From NCBI GenBank assembly GCA_019119595.1, contig DWWS01000018.1:62001-126000 (forward strand): DNA of 64,000 bases, given 5' to 3'. Origin of the DNA: Candidatus Eisenbergiella merdavium. GTDB lineage: Bacteria; Bacillota; Clostridia; Lachnospirales; Lachnospiraceae. The translations under genes were made by a program, and so were the position numbers. Numbering within the stretch: the first letter of the stretch is position 1; each line of letters opens with the position of its first letter. Shown here piece by piece: positions 60,558 through 64,000 of this stretch. Below the pieces are notes generated by a model. That model saw nothing but the letters and a program-made list of their open reading frames with translations, ran no database searches and was not told where the DNA came from.

Positions 60558-63419
60558 TTAAGTTTTCGCCCGTTCCAGCATTTTTTTCACGTAATATCCC
60601 GTATAGGATGCCGGATTTTCCGCCACCTCCTCCGGTGTTCCCTGGGTGACGACGGTTCCTCCGCCGTCTCCTCCCTCCGGCCCCATATCGATGATATAGT
60701 CCGCGGTCTTGATCACATCCAGGTTGTGCTCGATGACAACAACGGTATTTCCGCCGTCGGCCAGGCGGTGGAGAATGTCCACCAGCTTGTGTACATCCGC
60801 GAAATGAAGGCCGGTGGTGGGTTCGTCCAGGATATAGATGGTCTTTCCGGTGCTCCTCCTGCTCAGCTCCGCCGCAAGCTTGATACGCTGCGCCTCGCCG
60901 CCGGAAAGGGTGGTGGAGGGCTGGCCCAGCTTCACATAGGACAGTCCCACATCGTAGAGCGTTTCGATCTTCCTGCGGATGGAGGGCACATTTTCAAAGA
61001 AGGTCACTGCCTCCTCCACCGTCATGTCCAGCACGTCGAAAATGCTCTTTCCCTTATATTTCACATCCAGCGTTTCCCGGTTATAGCGTTTGCCGCCGCA
61101 TACCTCGCAGGGCACATATACGTCCGGAAGGAAGTGCATTTCGATCTTGATGATGCCGTCGCCGCTGCAGGCCTCGCAGCGTCCGCCCTTGACGTTGAAG
61201 CTGAAGCGGCCCTTCCGGTAGCCCTTCGCTTTGGCGTCCGGCGTGGAGGCGAACAGATCGCGGATCATGTCGAACACGCCGGTATAGGTGGCGGGATTGG
61301 AACGGGGCGTGCGCCCGATGGGGGACTGGTCGATATCGATCACCTTGTCGAGCTGTTCGATCCCCTCGATTCCCTTATTTTTTCCCGGAATGGTCCTGGC
61401 CCGGTTCAGATCCCTCGCCAGCGTCTTATAAAGGATCTCGTTCACCAGAGAGCTCTTTCCCGAGCCGGAAACACCCGTCACGCAGGTCAGCACGCCAAGC
61501 GGGAAGCGGACGTCGACATTCTTCAGATTGTTTTCCGCCGCTCCCTTCACAGTGATCCAGCCCGCAGGCTTTCTGCGCTGCGCCGGAACCGGGATGGACA
61601 GCTCGCCGCTTAAGTATTTTCCCGTGACGGACGCGGGATTTTTCATCAGCTCCTGCGCCGTCCCGCAGGCCACCACCCCGCCGCCGTGGGAGCCTGCGCC
61701 TGGCCCGATGTCCACGATATAATCCGCCGCGAGCATGGTATCCTCATCGTGCTCCACCACAAGCAGGGTATTTCCCAGATCCCGGAGGTTCTTCAGTGTG
61801 TTCAGCAGCTTATCGTTGTCCCGCTGATGCAGGCCGATGCTGGGCTCGTCCAGAATGTAACAGACGCCCACCAGCCCGGAGCCGATCTGGGTCGCAAGGC
61901 GGATCCGCTGCGCCTCGCCGCCGGAAAGGGTTCCGGTGGCCCGGGACAGGGACAGATAATCCAGGCCCACATCCACCAGAAAGCCCACCCGCGCTTTGAT
62001 CTCCTTTAAGATCTGTTTTCCGATGAGAAGCTGCTGATGGCTGAGCTCCATCCCGTTCAGGAATTCCTGAAGCCTGCGGATGGAAAGGGAGGTGATCTCA
62101 TAAATGTTCTTTCCGCAGACCGTAACGGCAAGCGCGCCGCGCTTCAGGCGCATCCCCTTACAGGCCGGGCAGGGGGTGATGCTCATGAAGGTTTCGTATT
62201 CCTGCTTCGAAAGCTCCGATCCCGTTTCCCGATATCTGCGCTCCACGCTTTTCACCAGTCCCTCAAAGGCCACAGGATAAACCCCCGTCCCCCTCTGGCC
62301 CCGGTAATGCACCTCCACCTCCCGGCCGCCGGTTCCATTGATCAGGATATTTTTTACCTGATCGCTGTACTGCTCAAAGGGCGTGTCCAGGCTGAAATGA
62401 TACTCTTTTGCCAGCGCCTGAAGGATGGCGTTGGTGAAGCTGCCCGGATCGTTGCAGGACTGCCAGCCCATGACGACGATGGCGCCCTCGTTGATGCTTT
62501 TGCTCTGATCCGGGATCATCAGATTTACGTCAAATTCCATCTTATAACCAAGCCCGTAGCACTCCGGGCAGGCGCCGAAGGGATTGTTGAAGGAAAAGCT
62601 CCTCGGCTCGATCTCGTCGATGCTGATCCCACAGTCCGGGCAGGAAAAGCTCTGGCTGAAGGTCATGGCCTCCCCGCCGATCACATCCACGAACAGCAGG
62701 CCTTCCGTCAGGGCGAGGACGCTTTCGATGGAATCCGCAAGCCGCCTTTCGATTCCCGGCTTCACCACAAGCCTGTCCACCACGATCTCGATGTTGTGCT
62801 TGATGTTTTTATCCAGCCGGATATCCTCCGTCAGCTCGTACAGGCTTCCGTCCACGCGCACGCGCACGTAGCCGCTGCGCTTCGCCCGCTCCAGCACCTT
62901 GACATGCTCTCCCTTTCGTCCTCTGACCACAGGAGCGAGGAGCTGGATCCTGGTTCCCTCCGGGAGCGAAAGGATCTGATCCACCATCTGATCCACCGAC
63001 TGCTTTTTGATCTCCTTGCCGCACTTGGGGCAGTGGGGAATGCCGATCCTGGCGTACAGCAGACGGAAATAGTCGTAGATCTCCGTTACCGTCCCCACCG
63101 TGGAACGGGGATTCCGGTTGGTGGATTTCTGGTCGATGGAAATAGCCGGGGAAAGGCCTTCGATCTTCTCCACATTCGGCTTCTCCATCTGCCCCAGGAA
63201 CTGCCTCGCGTAGGAGGACAGGGATTCCATATATCTTCTCTGCCCCTCCGCGTAGATCGTGTCAAAGGCCAGGGAGGATTTTCCCGAGCCGGACAGACCG
63301 GTAAGGACCACCAGCTCGTTTCTCGGGATATCCACGTCCAGATTCTTCAGATTGTGTTCGTTAGCCCCTCTGATCCTGATATATTCCCGGGGCCTCATCT
63401 TTATGCTTTCCTGTTCCAT
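60558..63419 (-). CDS. uvrA: excinuclease ABC subunit A
   Basis: A 953-residue UvrA, damage-recognition ATPase of nucleotide excision repair. Two ABC modules each have a Walker A ([26 protein letters not shown]) and signature LSGGEAQRI. Zinc sites appear at CPKCGKE, CPDCGIS/CPECYG and CEACSGD with CEVCGGKR. The start at 63419 is preferred because GGAGG lies at proper distance; the ATG at 63431 is four codons longer and contains that ribosome site within its codons. It is downstream of uvrB. Confidence 0.97.
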   Translation of the reverse strand: MEQESIKMRPREYIRIRGANEHNLKNLDVDIPRNELVVLTGLSGSGKSSLAFDTIYAEGQRRYMESLSSYARQFLGQMEKPNVEKIEGLSPAISIDQKSTNRNPRSTVGTVTEIYDYFRLLYARIGIPHCPKCGKEIKKQSVDQMVDQILSLPEGTRIQLLAPVVRGRKGEHVKVLERAKRSGYVRVRVDGSLYELTEDIRLDKNIKHNIEIVVDRLVVKPGIERRLADSIESVLALTEGLLFVDVIGGEAMTFSQSFSCPDCGISIDEIEPRSFSFNNPFGACPECYGLGYKMEFDVNLMIPDQSKSINEGAIVVMGWQSCNDPGSFTNAILQALAKEYHFSLDTPFEQYSDQVKNILINGTGGREVEVHYRGQRGTGVYPVAFEGLVKSVERRYRETGSELSKQEYETFMSITPCPACKGMRLKRGALAVTVCGKNIYEITSLSIRRLQEFLNGMELSHQQLLIGKQILKEIKARVGFLVDVGLDYLSLSRATGTLSGGEAQRIRLATQIGSGLVGVCYILDEPSIGLHQRDNDKLLNTLKNLRDLGNTLLVVEHDEDTMLAADYIVDIGPGAGSHGGGVVACGTAQELMKNPASVTGKYLSGELSIPVPAQRRKPAGWITVKGAAENNLKNVDVRFPLGVLTCVTGVSGSGKSSLVNEILYKTLARDLNRARTIPGKNKGIEGIEQLDKVIDIDQSPIGRTPRSNPATYTGVFDMIRDLFASTPDAKAKGYRKGRFSFNVKGGRCEACSGDGIIKIEMHFLPDVYVPCEVCGGKRYNRETLDVKYKGKSIFDVLDMTVEEAVTFFENVPSIRRKIETLYDVGLSYVKLGQPSTTLSGGEAQRIKLAAELSRRSTGKTIYILDEPTTGLHFADVHKLVDILHRLADGGNTVVVIEHNLDVIKTADYIIDMGPEGGDGGGTVVTQGTPEEVAENPASYTGYYVKKMLERAKT

Positions 63420-63422
63420 TTT

Positions 63423-63530
63423 TTCCTCCATTCCGAAGCGCTTTGGCGCTGAGAAACGCGCGGAGAAATCGCGGATGCGTTTTCTCCGCTGCGCAAGGAT
63501 ACTTCGTATCCTGGGGATTTGTGACGCTTC
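63423..63530. repeat. hairpin-rich gap between uvrB and uvrA with a shared module
   Basis: Three inverted repeats are present: AGCGC/GCGCT (63437-63450), GCGGAGAA/TTCTCCGC (63460-63490 region) and AGGATAC/GTATCCT (63497-63513). The module at 63428-63461 differs from 7583-7616 at only a few positions. On the minus strand that module ends in GGAATGGAGG, which supplies the uvrA ribosome site. Confidence 0.7.
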
Positions 63531-63533
63531 AGC

Positions 63534-64000
63534 CTATTCCTTTATTTTCTGCAGGGTCTTTTTCAGATCCACCATCTTGTCACGCAGCTCGGCGGCGGCT
63601 TCGAAATTCAGCTCCGAAGCGGCCTTCTTCATCTTCTTCTCCACATCCGCGATGAGCTTTAAAAGCTCCTTCTCGTCCATGGATTCCGGATCCTTCTCGA
63701 AGCGGACCTCCTCCTTCGCGATCTCCTTCGAGATGCTGATCAGATCGCGCACGCTCTTTTTGATGGTCTGCGGCGTGATGCCGTGCTCCTCATTGTACTG
63801 CTGCTGGAGCTCGCGCCTTCGGTTCGTTTCGTCGATGGCCGCCCGCATGGAGTCCGTCATGTTGTCCGCATACATGACCACGTGCCCCTCCGCATTTCTC
63901 GCGGCGCGGCCGATGGTCTGGATCAGGGAGGTCTCCGAGCGCAGGAAGCCTTCCTTGTCCGCGTCCAGGATCGCCACCAGAGAGATCTCCGGGATATCCA
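63534..64000 (-). CDS. uvrB: excinuclease ABC subunit B, 3' part
   Basis: The C-terminal 155 residues of UvrB; the gene continues beyond the window. Helicase motif VI and neighbours are seen ([20 protein letters not shown] then RAARNAEG), then [20 protein letters not shown] and the UVR domain ([19 protein letters not shown]) that binds UvrC. UvrB verifies the lesion handed over by UvrA. The truncation is only by the window edge. Confidence 0.96.
   Translation of the reverse strand, partial: DIPEISLVAILDADKEGFLRSETSLIQTIGRAARNAEGHVVMYADNMTDSMRAAIDETNRRRELQQQYNEEHGITPQTIKKSVRDLISISKEIAKEEVRFEKDPESMDEKELLKLIADVEKKMKKAASELNFEAAAELRDKMVDLKKTLQKIKE

Noticed and set aside
1..64000. tRNA, rRNA, insertion sequences, prophage or attachment sites
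   Set aside because: No transposase, integrase or RNA gene signature was seen. The small palindromic repeats carry no coding capacity and no clear target duplications were found.

Overview
The window is a gene-dense, GC-rich stretch of chromosome from an anaerobic low-GC-phylum bacterium. It most likely belongs to the Clostridia, family Lachnospiraceae. The grounds are a pyruvate formate-lyase module, a 2[4Fe-4S] ferredoxin, the cdaA-cdaR-glmM block, sporulation- and germination-type cell-wall hydrolases (CwlD-like amidase, YaaH-like GH18), an orphan Spo0A effector domain, MecA, a DUF1858 protein, a DUF6020 protein and strong AGGAGG ribosome binding sites. No rRNA, tRNA, insertion sequence, prophage or CRISPR array was found. 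Most genes lie on the minus strand; coordinates below are plus-strand positions.

Layout. (1) 1-3.8 kb: MoxR ATPase, DUF58 and DUF4129 genes plus the first codons of a fourth gene. (2) 4.1-11.5 kb: a DUF402 protein, then a minus-strand run of a cell-wall hydrolase, dCMP deaminase, upp, rpiB, a TsaC/Sua5-type enzyme, an amidase and a GH18 protein. The gaps carry several hairpin-rich repeats. (3) 11.6-13.6 kb: a small unknown protein behind a long structured leader, divergent from mecA, then a DUF1858 protein. (4) 13.8-17.7 kb, plus strand: fermentation genes. Pyruvate formate-lyase is split into a catalytic chain and a separate glycyl-radical chain, followed by the activating enzyme and a ferredoxin. 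(5) 17.7-22.7 kb: MerR-type regulator, dnaB, rplI and gdpP. (6) 22.9-29.8 kb: a sucrose locus (scrA PTS transporter, scrB hydrolase, LacI-type repressor) with a clear promoter and paired operator-like sites, plus a DUF4097/membrane-protein pair and a decayed flavoprotein fragment.

(7) 30-46.4 kb: an exopolysaccharide cluster. It has a priming sugar-phosphate transferase, a Wzz-like protein, an EpsG-like polymerase, seven glycosyltransferases (including a GtrB-type lipid-linked one), an AT-rich methyltransferase, manC and rfbD, with the Spo0A effector-domain gene inside it. No flippase or intact tyrosine kinase was seen. (8) 46.6-48.7 kb: a DUF3048 lipoprotein with a structured leader, then a wrecked ATPase gene. 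(9) 48.7-64 kb: leuA, ptsH (HPr), glmM, cdaR, cdaA, two unknown membrane proteins, a comF-like gene, recD2, mreB, uvrA and the 3' part of uvrB.

How it fits together. Sucrose is phosphorylated on entry by ScrA using HPr phosphate and split by ScrB; pyruvate is cleaved by the two-part PFL. c-di-AMP is made by CdaA (with CdaR) and degraded by GdpP; GlmM feeds UDP-GlcNAc and wall synthesis. ManC and RfbD supply GDP-mannose and dTDP-rhamnose to the polysaccharide genes. The points most worth following are the split PFL, the structured leader at 11.87-12.32 kb, two homologous intergenic elements with compensatory stem changes, and the minisatellites in the polysaccharide cluster.
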